A stretch of DNA of 64,000 nucleotides from Mailhella massiliensis (GTDB lineage: Bacteria; Desulfobacterota; Desulfovibrionia; Desulfovibrionales; Desulfovibrionaceae): NCBI RefSeq assembly GCF_900155525.1, contig NZ_LT706937.1, forward strand, positions 143,478 through 207,477, given 5' to 3'. Shown here one piece after another: positions 17,608 to 25,599 of the stretch (position 1 is its first letter; the number at the start of each line of letters is the position of its first letter). The translations under genes and the position numbers were made by a program. The notes beneath the pieces are model-generated. The model worked only from the letters and a program-made list of their open reading frames with translations, was not told the DNA's origin and searched no databases.

Positions 17608-19003
17608 ACGGCGCAACGTCGGAACAGAACATGACGCAACTTCTTGCAGAGGCGGGAAAAAAGGCGGCTCTTCTCGGCAGGCCCGTTCTTATCGCAATCT
17701 CGGAACAGGTACGACCGGCAGACCTGCTCGCAGTCTTTGAGAGTCTTGCCTTCCGGGAAAAGGTCTTCCTCTGGCTGGGAACCGGCACACGCTCCCTGCT
17801 GGGGGCCGGAGACGCCTGCACGCTTTCCGCAGCAGGGGCATCACGCTTTCACGACCTGTCCTGCCGCTGGAATCGGCTTGCCGAGGAGGCCATCGTCTCG
17901 GGGCCCATCCTCCCGTTGCTCTCGGAGGTTTCCGTTTCGATGAACAAGGAACGCGCTCTCCGCTCTGGAGAGAATTTTCCGACGGAGAGCTGACCCTTCC
18001 CGAATACACGATTCTCAGGGAAGGAGAATGCTGGTACCGTATCAGAGCCGGTCTTCTTGCTCCGGGAGAAGAAAAAGACGCCTCTTCCTTTTTCAGAGAT
18101 GTTCCTGCAGAACATGCCGCTTCCGACCGTACCTGCGGAAAAGAAGATTATGCTGTCGACATCCACGAAAGCCCGGACGCCGAAGAACGGTGGAATACGC
18201 TCATCGCCCGGGCGCTTCATGCCATACGCCGGGGAGAACTGAAAAAAGTGGTGGCGGCCCGCCCTCTGCACCTTACCGCATCTCCGTCCTTTCCCCTCGC
18301 GTCCATCCTGCGCCGTATGCACCGGAACAATCCGGCGGCGTGCACCTTTGCCTTCGGCAGAGCGGAATCCTGCTTTCTCGGCGCCACTCCCGAAATACTC
18401 TTCCGGGCGGAAGGGGGATTTTTCCGAACCATGGCCCTTGCCGGAAGCGCTCCACGGGGGAAGACTCCCGAAGAAGATCAGCGCCTGGGAAAAGCCCTCC
18501 TTTCCTGCCGGAAGGAGAGAGAAGAACACGAATTCGTTGTCCGGGAAGTTCAAAAAACACTGGAACCGCTCTGCCGGAACATCCGGGTCGACGCCGGTCC
18601 CTCCCTGCACAGGCTGCCCAGAGTACAGCACCTCATCACCCGTTTCGAAGGAGAACTGAAACCGGGCAGGAGTCTGCTGCATATCGTGGAACGGCTTCAC
18701 CCTACTCCGGCCGTAGGCGGACTTCCTTCCGAGCAGGCCACAGCATTTCTGCGTGAACATGAAGGGTTCGACCGGGGATGGTACGCGGGCCCCGTCGGCT
18801 GGCTGGACATGAAGGGAGACGGCGAATTCATGGTCGCTCTGCGCTCGGGCCTGGCAGGCGAAACGCACGCCGACCTTTTTGCCGGCTGCGGCATCGTTTC
18901 CGGTTCCGACGCCGAAAACGAATACCGGGAAACCGGACTCAAGCTGAAGACCATGCTTGATGCCGTGCTTCCCCCGCAGGCAGCCGCATCTTCCCGAGAT
19001 TGA
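17604..19003 (+). pseudogene. pchA: isochorismate synthase (PchA type), frame-disrupted
   Basis: Chorismate-utilising enzyme making isochorismate for PchB. The first frame (17604-17993) gives about 100 good N-terminal residues ending ...EEAIVSG and then derails. From about 17900 another frame carries GGFRFDEQ, then LKKVVAARPL, GATPEILFRA, the LAGSAPRG segment, the EFVVREVQ region and VGGLPSEQA...DRGWYAGPVGW to the stop at 19003. All of these are diagnostic of the MenF/EntC/PchA family. Adding one G to the GGGG at about 17900-17903 reads VSGAHPPVALGGFRFD and restores one protein of 466 aa, close to PchA length. Without that base the cluster would lack its isochorismate supply, so a consensus error is plausible. 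Confidence 0.85.
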
Positions 19004-19169
19004 AGAACATGTTCCCGGCACGGAAAGAAGCCGTGAGAAAACTCTCCCCGGTCACTTTCTGCCCGTGCCGGGAACAGGCCGCCGCAGGGAAAACGCGCGT
19101 TGTACAAGAAGCACAGGACGGCGCATCCCTCCGGCCCGTGCGCATACCGACATCATTCAAGGACTGTCT

Positions 19170-19976
19170 ATGTATCCCGGCAAAGCCATCCGGCTCAATC
19201 GTCTTTTTGATAAAAAAACGCATCGAACGCTTATCATTCCCATGGATCACGGAGTTACCGGCGGCAACATCACAGGGCTCCGGTCGCTGACGGACGCCAT
19301 GGAAGACATGACAAAAGGCGGTGCAAACGCCGTCATCGTCCATAAGGGCGCCTTTCGCCTTCCTGTGGAATCCGACAGAGACATCGGCAGAATACTGCAT
19401 CTTTCCGCTTCCACGGAGCTTTCCCCGAAACAGCACGCCAAGGTGCTGGTCTCCACGGTGGAGGAAGCCCTCCGCCTGGGCGCGGATGCGGTTTCCCTCC
19501 ATGTCAATCTCGGCAACGCCGAGGAAAGCCGTATGCTCTCCGATCTGGGCTATGTGACCGAAACTTGCGAACGCTGGGGAATGCCGCTTCTGGCCATGAT
19601 GTACGCCCGGGGGCCCGGCATCGACAACGAATACGCCCCGGATGTCGTGGGCCACTGTGCCCGGGTCGGCATGGAGCTGGGAGCGGACATCGTCAAGATT
19701 CCCTATACCGGAAATGCGGAAAACTTCGCCGACATCATCAGATGCTGCGATATTCCCGTGGTCATTGCGGGAGGTCCGAAATCGGAAACGCTCCGGCAGT
19801 TTCTCGAGACCGCCCATGCGGCGATCACCGCAGGCGCCGCAGGACTTTCCGTGGGACGAAACGTTTTTCAGCATTCCGACAGACGTCGTCTGGTTCGCGT
19901 GCTCGGGCGCATGATACGCCGGGGCATCTCTGTTGAGGAAAGCCTCGCCCTTGCAGAGGGAAAAACACCTTTATAA
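19170..19976 (+). CDS. class I aldolase, AroA'-like (ADTH synthase / DhnA family)
   Basis: Lysine-type aldolase of the DhnA/FbaB family (268 aa). In archaea and Desulfovibrio-like bacteria, members make the 2-amino-3,7-dideoxy-heptulosonate precursor of 3-dehydroquinate, replacing DAHP synthase. The signatures are IIPMDHGVTGG near residue 25, LGADAVSLHVNLG, the Schiff-base lysine in ADIVKIPYTGN and the phosphate-binding VVIAGGPK and AAGLSVGRNVFQ segments. ATG 19170 follows AAGGA. Its position directly after the salicylate genes suggests it raises flux into the shikimate pathway and so to chorismate. A fructose-bisphosphate aldolase role is the alternative. Two terminator hairpins follow. Confidence 0.8.
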   Translation: MYPGKAIRLNRLFDKKTHRTLIIPMDHGVTGGNITGLRSLTDAMEDMTKGGANAVIVHKGAFRLPVESDRDIGRILHLSASTELSPKQHAKVLVSTVEEALRLGADAVSLHVNLGNAEESRMLSDLGYVTETCERWGMPLLAMMYARGPGIDNEYAPDVVGHCARVGMELGADIVKIPYTGNAENFADIIRCCDIPVVIAGGPKSETLRQFLETAHAAITAGAAGLSVGRNVFQHSDRRRLVRVLGRMIRRGISVEESLALAEGKTPL

Positions 19977-19992
19977 ACGCCGGACACGAACG

Positions 19993-20030
19993 ACGGGCGC
20001 TCTTCCCCCGGAAATGAGCGCCCGTGTTCT
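19993..20030 (+). terminator. terminator after AroA'-like gene
   Basis: Perfect 10-bp stem ACGGGCGCTC (19993-20002) / GAGCGCCCGT (20016-20025) followed by GTTCTT, 16 bp after the stop codon. Confidence 0.75.
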
Positions 20031-20033
20031 TAA

Positions 20034-20073
20034 GCCGCGGCCGTAGCGGAAATTCCGACGGCCGCGGCCTTTC
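20034..20073. terminator. second hairpin, between convergent aroA'-like and tonB
   Basis: Perfect 11-bp GC stem GCCGCGGCCGT (20034-20044) / ACGGCCGCGGC (20058-20068) followed by CTTTCTT on the plus strand. It lies between convergent genes and may act in both directions. The remainder up to 20268 shows nothing further. Confidence 0.65.
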
Positions 20074-20268
20074 TTAAAGTCCCCTTTCCGCCCCACAGGA
20101 ACGACGCGTACCATGCAGCCCCGTGCACGACAAAAAGGGGGAGGAGGAAAAACGCAAGAACTGCGGCGGGGATGGGCCGCAACGTGTCGCCGCAAGAAAA
20201 ATATCAGGTAAGAGGAAAACAGCCGGACGTCATTTCCCCGGTCTGACGGCTCATCCGCCGGGAACCTC

Positions 20269-21003
20269 CTACCGCAGAGAAAAACTGAAGGGAACGAGCA
20301 CCACGGTGTTGACCGCCTTTCCCTTGATTCTGCCCGGCATGAAACGCATTTTTTCCGCTGCGGCAAGGGCGGCATCCTCAAACCAGCCTCCGGGTTCCGC
20401 ACTTCTGATCCGGCATTCCCGCGCCCTGCCTTCCGTATCCACCACAAGCTGCACCACAACCCTGCCCTCAATCGCACGGCGGCGGGCTCTGGACGGATAC
20501 TCCACGGAAGAACGTCTGACGATGGACGGCCGCTGATCCACCTGATCCGTTTCATAGGCCAGAAAAGCTCCCACGCGGCCGGGAACGGGAGCTGCGGAAC
20601 CCTGCCCCACATGGGCCGAAGGCGGCACGGGTACGGGAGGAGCAGGCCGCGGCGCTTCCTTTTTCCGCAGGGGCGCTGGTTCCTTTTTCTTCTTCGGCCC
20701 GACGACTTCCGATACGGCCTTCTCCGGGACGGACGCAGGCTCAGACCCGGGCGGAGCTTCCGGCTCCGGTACCGGGACAGGCTCAGGTCCTGTATCAGGC
20801 GCGGCCTCCTGAGCGGGAGCGACGCTTTCCGCCGCAGGCGCAGCAGGAGCGGCGAATTCCGCCAGTGCGACCTGATAGACGGGTTCATCCTCCGGGGCTG
20901 TATCCCCCGTCCGGGAAAACGCATATACGCCGCCGAACAATACGGCATGTACACAGGCCGAAAGCAGCATTGTGGAAGCTCTGACGCATCGATGCATGGT
21001 CAT
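20269..21003 (-). CDS. tonB: TonB energy transducer
   Basis: Inner-membrane anchored protein (244 aa) that couples ExbB/ExbD to outer-membrane receptors. It has one N-terminal membrane segment (about residues 10-30), then a proline-, alanine- and glutamate-rich periplasmic spacer with KKKK and PVPVPEPEAP-like repeats (residues 45-130), then the C-terminal TonB domain (VEYPSRARRRAIEGRVVVQL, later AALAAAEKMRFMPGRIKGK). The start ATG at 21003 overlaps the exbD stop (ATGA). It is the last gene of the exbB-exbD-tonB set, which lies downstream of the siderophore receptor, so it is probably dedicated to this receptor. Confidence 0.92.
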   Translation of the reverse strand: MTMHRCVRASTMLLSACVHAVLFGGVYAFSRTGDTAPEDEPVYQVALAEFAAPAAPAAESVAPAQEAAPDTGPEPVPVPEPEAPPGSEPASVPEKAVSEVVGPKKKKEPAPLRKKEAPRPAPPVPVPPSAHVGQGSAAPVPGRVGAFLAYETDQVDQRPSIVRRSSVEYPSRARRRAIEGRVVVQLVVDTEGRARECRIRSAEPGGWFEDAALAAAEKMRFMPGRIKGKAVNTVVLVPFSFSLR

Positions 21004-21452
21004 GCACCCTGCCCGCCGGAGCTCTCCGCCGCTTCGCCGTCTCTGCCCGCGCCTTCCGCGGGAAGAGTGACCAGCCCCACGTCACGAATGCCTGCCTTGC
21101 GTATCTTCCCCATGATGTTCATGAACACGCCGTAGGGCACATGCTGGTCGGCACGAATGAAAAGGCGCCTTCCCGGCGCGACGACATGAACGTTCAGCAG
21201 GGAAGGGAGCTCTTCCGCAGCGGTCTCGTATTCATCAAGAAAAACGGAACCGTCGCCCCTGACGGTGAGCATGACGTGCTCATGGTCCGCAGGCAGCGTT
21301 TCCGAAACCTCCACCTTCGGAAGATTCACCTCCAGCCCCTCCGTCATCATGGGCGCCGTAACCATGAAAATGATGAGCAGCACCAGCATCACGTCCACAA
21401 GAGGAGTGACGTTGATGTCGGCCACGAAATCATCGGAAGACGGACCGCCCAT
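21000..21452 (-). CDS. exbD: ExbD biopolymer transport protein
   Basis: Subunit of the proton-driven TonB motor, 150 aa from ATG 21452, which sits just after the exbB stop. Upstream in-frame ATGs at 21488 and 21503 would overlap exbB. The family motif INVTPLVDVMLVLLIIFMV contains the membrane helix with the essential Asp, followed by a periplasmic domain (VNLPKVEVSE, LFIRADQHVPYG). The stop overlaps the tonB start. Confidence 0.92.
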   Translation of the reverse strand: MGGPSSDDFVADINVTPLVDVMLVLLIIFMVTAPMMTEGLEVNLPKVEVSETLPADHEHVMLTVRGDGSVFLDEYETAAEELPSLLNVHVVAPGRRLFIRADQHVPYGVFMNIMGKIRKAGIRDVGLVTLPAEGAGRDGEAAESSGGQGA

Positions 21453-21453
21453 G

Positions 21454-22134
21454 CTACCTGCCCTCTCCGAAACGGATGCCTCCCGCATGGAGTCCGGCCT
21501 CATGCTGCATACGGTTCAGAAGCTGCCCGGCAAAGGTGATGCACTCATTCTCAATGGCGGCAAGCCCCGCCCGGAACACGTTGAACCCCCATGTGGCGGG
21601 AATGGCCACAAAAAGTCCCACCGCCGTGGCGATGAGCGCCTCGGCTATGCCCGGGGCCACGGTGGCGATGGAAACGCTCTTCATCACCGCTATGGACTGG
21701 AAGGAATACATGATGCCCCATACCGTACCGAAAAGCCCTATGAACGGAGCGGTACTCGCCGTTGTCGCCAGAAGGGAAAGAGAAGATCTCAGCCGGGCCA
21801 TTTCATGGGCAATGCCGAAATGAAGCGCCCTTCTTACATTGTCGTTCATCAGGCGCTCGGCGTCTCCGGTGCGGCTGATGCGGTTGAATTCACGCACCCC
21901 CCTGCGCGTGATGCCATACAGGGGAGAACGTCCGTGGCGTTCCAGCTCCGCCAGAGACTCCAGAAGATCGTCCGAATCCATGACTTCAAGGCCATGGAGC
22001 ACCTGCCTGCGTACCCCGCGCAGGCAAAGCCATTTACCCAGCATGTAGGCCCAGCTCACCAGCGACATGAACAAAAGAAGCGCCAGAACCAGCTTGGAAA
22101 CCAGCGTAGCCTGCATAACGGCATGAAAAATCAT
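21454..22134 (-). CDS. exbB: ExbB proton channel protein
   Basis: MotA/TolQ/ExbB-family protein forming the pentameric proton channel of the TonB motor (226 aa). It has a membrane helix near residues 10-32 (VLALLLFMSLVSWAYMLG), a cytoplasmic part, and the conserved pair of helices with TASTAPFIGLFGTVWGIM and GIAEALIATAVGLFVAIPAT. ATG 22134 is chosen; a GTG two codons upstream has the better-placed GGGAG. It is the first gene of the exbB-exbD-tonB operon and lies 144 bp after the receptor gene, with a hairpin between. Confidence 0.9.
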   Translation of the reverse strand: MIFHAVMQATLVSKLVLALLLFMSLVSWAYMLGKWLCLRGVRRQVLHGLEVMDSDDLLESLAELERHGRSPLYGITRRGVREFNRISRTGDAERLMNDNVRRALHFGIAHEMARLRSSLSLLATTASTAPFIGLFGTVWGIMYSFQSIAVMKSVSIATVAPGIAEALIATAVGLFVAIPATWGFNVFRAGLAAIENECITFAGQLLNRMQHEAGLHAGGIRFGEGR

Positions 22135-22217
22135 ATCCACGACGAAAAACTCCCTGCCCGTCCGGAAGGGACGGATGAGACTGCACACACAAAAAAAAGT
22201 GAAAGGCCTCGTTCCCC

Positions 22218-22258
22218 GAAGCGCCGGAGTGGGCGCCCCCTCTCCGCCCCGGCGCTTC
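22218..22258 (-). terminator. hairpin after siderophore receptor gene
   Basis: Perfect 10-bp stem GAAGCGCCGG (22218-22227) / CCGGCGCTTC (22249-22258) with a 21-nt loop, 20 bp after the receptor stop. On the minus strand a run of eight T appears about 17 nt later, so this is a fair terminator that may separate the receptor from exbB. Confidence 0.55.
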
Positions 22259-22277
22259 AGAAAACGGGCCGCCCGGC

Positions 22278-24401
22278 TCAGAACCGGTAGGAAATGCCCA
22301 CACCGCCGTTCACACCTTCGGTGGCCACCCAGTAGGCGCCGCCGAAGCTGCGGACGTAATCGTAGTTCTTGTCGAAGATATTGTTCACATAGGCGTACAC
22401 GTCGACATTGTTGTCGAATTCATAGCCTGCGCGGGCGTTGACCAGCGTATGCGAGGGAATGTAGCCGCTGTTGTCGATGTTGAGATAGGACCTGGTGGCG
22501 CCGGTGGCGTCCACACGGGCGTAGAAACCGGATTCATGACGCCAGGAAGCGCCCACGCTGTAGGTCCATTCCGGCACATAGGGCACATGGTTTCCGTTCA
22601 GCCTGCCGTAGAAATCGTCGGTGATGTCGTCGAAGCGCAGATGCGTATAGCCCACGCCGGCAAACAGTTCGAAACCGGGCAGCACCATCCAGGCGATTTC
22701 CCCTTCCGCGCCCAGAGCCCAGGGATTACCGGCGTTGTCGATATAGCCGCCCATGCCGGAGGTGAATTTCTCCACCTGCATCCCGTTGTACTTGTTGGCG
22801 AAGACTGCGAGATTCAGACGCAGCCTGTTGTCGAGGAACTGGTTCTTGGAGCCGAGCTCGAAGGAATACACATGTTCCTCATCATATTTCTCATGGCCGG
22901 GCGTGGCATAGGCGGAATCGAAACCGCCGGCCTTGTAGCCTTCGGAGAAGCTGGCGTAGAGCATGTTGCTGTCCGTAATCGCGTATTCCAGCGCCACTCT
23001 GGGAGACACGTTGAACCAGCTTTCCTCCCCGGAATACGGAGCCTGCATCCCCATGCCCGCCCTCTTGGCGTGCGCCCATGCGCCGGTATGATAGTAATCC
23101 AGTCTGCCGCCAAGAGTGAGGGCCCAGCGTTCGGCAAAGGGCAGCTTCACCTGGCTGAAGAGCGAATAGGTATTGGTAATGTCACGCGCATTGGTCGCGC
23201 CCACGGAGTTGTAGTAGTCGTAGCGCTGACGGCGGTCGATATGGGAATAGGCCGCGCCGATGACGGCGTTCACGCCGCCCTCGTCGTAGGTCAGGCGGAA
23301 TTCCTGCCCGAAGTCGTACATGCCGCTGTTGTTGAGATCTTCCGAGGCCATGCCGTATTCCAGCGGAAGAAAGTTCGGGCCGAAGTCGTAGTCCACAAGA
23401 AAGCGTATATCGGCTTCGCTGCGGGTGGTCACGGAGGTGAACGTCCATGCAGGAGAAACATGATACTTTATGCTCAGGGACTGGTCATTGAGCATGGTCC
23501 TGTTGTAGCCGTTCTCGTTGGAGGTCACATGCCTCGGTGTCCGGGTACCGCCGTTCATGTCGTGGTACATCTGCGTCATCCCGGAGCCGTAGACCTTGTC
23601 GTATATGGCGAAGGCGTTGGGCGAATACATGCTGAACGTGCCTTCGTCATACTTGGTCATGCCGGCGGAAAGGCGGATCTCCCAGTCTTCCGTGGGAGTG
23701 AAAAGCAGACTGAAGCGGCCGCTGTAGTTTCTGCGGTCGTCCACATAGGTGCCGGTATGATCATTCCACACGTTGCCGCGATGGTTGTAGAACTGGAAGG
23801 AACCGCCGGCAAAGAGTCTGTCGTCGATGATGGGGCCGGACAGGGCGATGTTCGGTTTCACATGATTATGCGTACCGACTTCCACACCAACCTGACCATG
23901 AATTTCATTATCAGGTTTTCTGGTGGTAATCTTTATGACGCCGCCCGCTGCGTTCCTCCCGTACAGGGTACCCTGAGGCCCGCGCAGCACTTCGATGGAA
24001 TCAATATTGTACAGAGGCGCATCATAGGCGGTGGTGCTGGTCAGCGGAACGTCGTCTATGTAGGTGATGACGGACGGCACATAGGAGTGGGCGATGGACT
24101 GCGAGCCACGGATGGAGGGAAACTTCATCATGGACAGGCCGCCGGTGGGCATGACCAGGTTGGGCACTCGTGCCGAAAGATCGTCGAGGGAATCCATTCC
24201 CGCATCCCGTACCTCATCCTCGCTGATGACGGACACACTGAGAGGCACCTTCTGCTGATCTTCCGCAATCTTGTTGGCGGTAACGGTGACTTCCGGAAGA
24301 ACCAGGAGCTCTTCCGCCCGGCTTTCCCCCCATGCCCCGGCGAGCATACACATGCCGCATACTGCGGAGGCCGCCAGTTTTCCTGTTCTCTTCTTTGCCA
24401 T
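22278..24401 (-). CDS. TonB-dependent siderophore receptor (FyuA-like)
   Basis: Outer-membrane receptor for ferric siderophore, 707 aa. ATG 24401 follows GAGGAGTTTTTGCATC and begins a signal peptide (MAKKRTGKLAASAVCGMCML, cut near SRAEE). A TonB box (EVTVTA) comes next, then the plug domain with VPLSVSVISEDEVRDAG and the strongly conserved IDSIEVLRGPQGTLYGRNAAGGVI. The 22-strand barrel ends in YRF, with terminal aromatic residue as usual. The general layout resembles the yersiniabactin/pesticin receptor FyuA (673 aa). The gene lies between the AraC regulator and exbB-exbD-tonB, so its ligand is very probably the siderophore made by this island. A Fur-like site and a candidate AraC operator precede it. 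Confidence 0.9.
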   Translation of the reverse strand: MAKKRTGKLAASAVCGMCMLAGAWGESRAEELLVLPEVTVTANKIAEDQQKVPLSVSVISEDEVRDAGMDSLDDLSARVPNLVMPTGGLSMMKFPSIRGSQSIAHSYVPSVITYIDDVPLTSTTAYDAPLYNIDSIEVLRGPQGTLYGRNAAGGVIKITTRKPDNEIHGQVGVEVGTHNHVKPNIALSGPIIDDRLFAGGSFQFYNHRGNVWNDHTGTYVDDRRNYSGRFSLLFTPTEDWEIRLSAGMTKYDEGTFSMYSPNAFAIYDKVYGSGMTQMYHDMNGGTRTPRHVTSNENGYNRTMLNDQSLSIKYHVSPAWTFTSVTTRSEADIRFLVDYDFGPNFLPLEYGMASEDLNNSGMYDFGQEFRLTYDEGGVNAVIGAAYSHIDRRQRYDYYNSVGATNARDITNTYSLFSQVKLPFAERWALTLGGRLDYYHTGAWAHAKRAGMGMQAPYSGEESWFNVSPRVALEYAITDSNMLYASFSEGYKAGGFDSAYATPGHEKYDEEHVYSFELGSKNQFLDNRLRLNLAVFANKYNGMQVEKFTSGMGGYIDNAGNPWALGAEGEIAWMVLPGFELFAGVGYTHLRFDDITDDFYGRLNGNHVPYVPEWTYSVGASWRHESGFYARVDATGATRSYLNIDNSGYIPSHTLVNARAGYEFDNNVDVYAYVNNIFDKNYDYVRSFGGAYWVATEGVNGGVGISYRF

Positions 24402-24425
24402 GATGCAAAAACTCCTCTGTTGGAT

Positions 24426-24490
24426 GATAATGAACAATGATAAAAAGACACCATATAAAAGAGAGTATCCGAAAGGGCCAAAACCTTTCC
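24426..24490 (-). promoter_or_regulatory. receptor promoter: GATAAT repeats and AraC-box-like site
   Basis: GATAATGAACAATGATAA (24426-24443) contains two GATAA half-sites resembling a Fur box (about 11 of 19 positions match the classical consensus, so weak). Further upstream, GGGCCAAAACCTTTCC (24475-24490) matches 13 of 16 positions of the core of the motif found at 54929 and 60296. It lies about 75 bp upstream of the receptor start. Confidence 0.5.
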
Positions 24491-24500
24491 CTATCAGGTC

Positions 24501-25388
24501 TCATCCCTCGCGGACATTCTTGCGCCCCTCCCGGCGGCAGACCGAGGGCGAACATCCGTAGAAGCGTGAAAAGGCGCGGGAGAAATGCCCGGGCGATTCA
24601 TATCCCACGCGATAGGCAACCTCGGCCACGCTGTAGCCGCTCTCCTCAAGGAGTTTCCGTGCCTCTCCCATTCTGTGCCGCTGAAAGGAGGAAAAAATGG
24701 AATCGCCGTACATCGCACGGAAGGTACGCTTCAGGCTTGTTTCGCTCATGCCCACGGAACGCGCCAGTTCTCCTATGGACATGGGACGCTCAAGATTTTC
24801 ACGCATCATCTGCCATACGCGCACGCATTTGCTGTGCATGGCGCACATTTCGCAACTGTATTCCCTCTGCAGGAAAAACTGATGCAGATTCTCAAGCACA
24901 AGCTCCATGCCCTTTATCTCACGGTAGATCTGTCCCAGATGCCCCTGATAGGGGACATGCAGAAGCTGTCCCAGCAGAAGCTGCGCCGTTACGGAAGCCG
25001 GTATGGTATAGAGAAAAGGCTCAAGACTTCTGTGAACGGTAAGAAAGGCGGCCTTGCGGTTGAGACTCTCCTTTTCCCTATTGAAAAGATCAAAAATCCC
25101 TTCGTAGGCAACGGTAATGCCGAGAAAAACGCACGTCCCGTCCACGGAACGGCCGGTAACGGCTCCGTTCCCCTGCCCGCCCCCCCACACGCAGAGCGTA
25201 TGACGACGCAGCTCATGTTCCCCTCCCGCATGAAGCAGCATTTCCCCCTCAACCACATAGCCGAAGCCCAGCCTGTTCAGAAAGGCTTCGGTTCCGTACA
25301 GGGAATATTCTCCCCCGCTGAGTTCAAACCTGTGTATTTCAAGACCAAAACGACCGGTACCATCCAGAAGGCACTTGACGGAACTCAT
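24501..25388 (-). CDS. AraC-family regulator, PchR/YbtA-like
   Basis: Probable siderophore-responsive activator of the island (295 aa, the size of PchR). ATG 25388 is chosen over an upstream in-frame ATG at 25442 that would run through the operator-like repeat. The C-terminal double helix-turn-helix is clear: MSIGELARSVGMSETSLKRT and later GYSVAEVAYRVGYESPGHFS followed by FYGCSP. The N-terminal part is the ligand-sensing domain. Just before the DNA-binding part lies a cysteine cluster, CEMCAMHSKC, which could bind metal. The gene sits between the ABC importer and the receptor, as in pyochelin and yersiniabactin loci, and a Fur-like inverted repeat lies immediately upstream. Confidence 0.87.
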   Translation of the reverse strand: MSSVKCLLDGTGRFGLEIHRFELSGGEYSLYGTEAFLNRLGFGYVVEGEMLLHAGGEHELRRHTLCVWGGGQGNGAVTGRSVDGTCVFLGITVAYEGIFDLFNREKESLNRKAAFLTVHRSLEPFLYTIPASVTAQLLLGQLLHVPYQGHLGQIYREIKGMELVLENLHQFFLQREYSCEMCAMHSKCVRVWQMMRENLERPMSIGELARSVGMSETSLKRTFRAMYGDSIFSSFQRHRMGEARKLLEESGYSVAEVAYRVGYESPGHFSRAFSRFYGCSPSVCRREGRKNVREG

Positions 25389-25406
25389 GAAAAAACCCTT
25401 TCCCTT

Positions 25407-25435
25407 ATTATGAAAAAGAAATTCATTTTCATAAT
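25407..25435 (-). promoter_or_regulatory. Fur-like inverted repeat upstream of AraC gene
   Basis: Perfect 10-bp inverted repeat ATTATGAAAA (25407-25416) / TTTTCATAAT (25426-25435). The inner 19-mer GAAAAAGAAATTCATTTTC matches the classical Fur consensus at 14 of 19 positions. It lies 19-47 bp upstream of the AraC start, where a repressor would block transcription. Confidence 0.65.
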
Positions 25436-25599
25436 ATGACAATCATACGAACATCCCGGTCCCGCGCCCCGAAGGGGCTCGGGCTCCGACCGGATGCCGG
25501 CAGCAGGAAATCTTCCCCCGCGCATGAAATGCGCTGCTCCTGAGGAAAGTCCGCGGCGCGGCGTACGGCCCGGGAAAACGCCCCCCGCATTCTGCCGCC

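Noticed and set aside
25341..25365. A further copy of the 21-bp motif inside the AraC gene (AAGACCAAAACGACC)
   Set aside because: It shares only the central GACCAAAA, lies in coding sequence and lacks both flanks.
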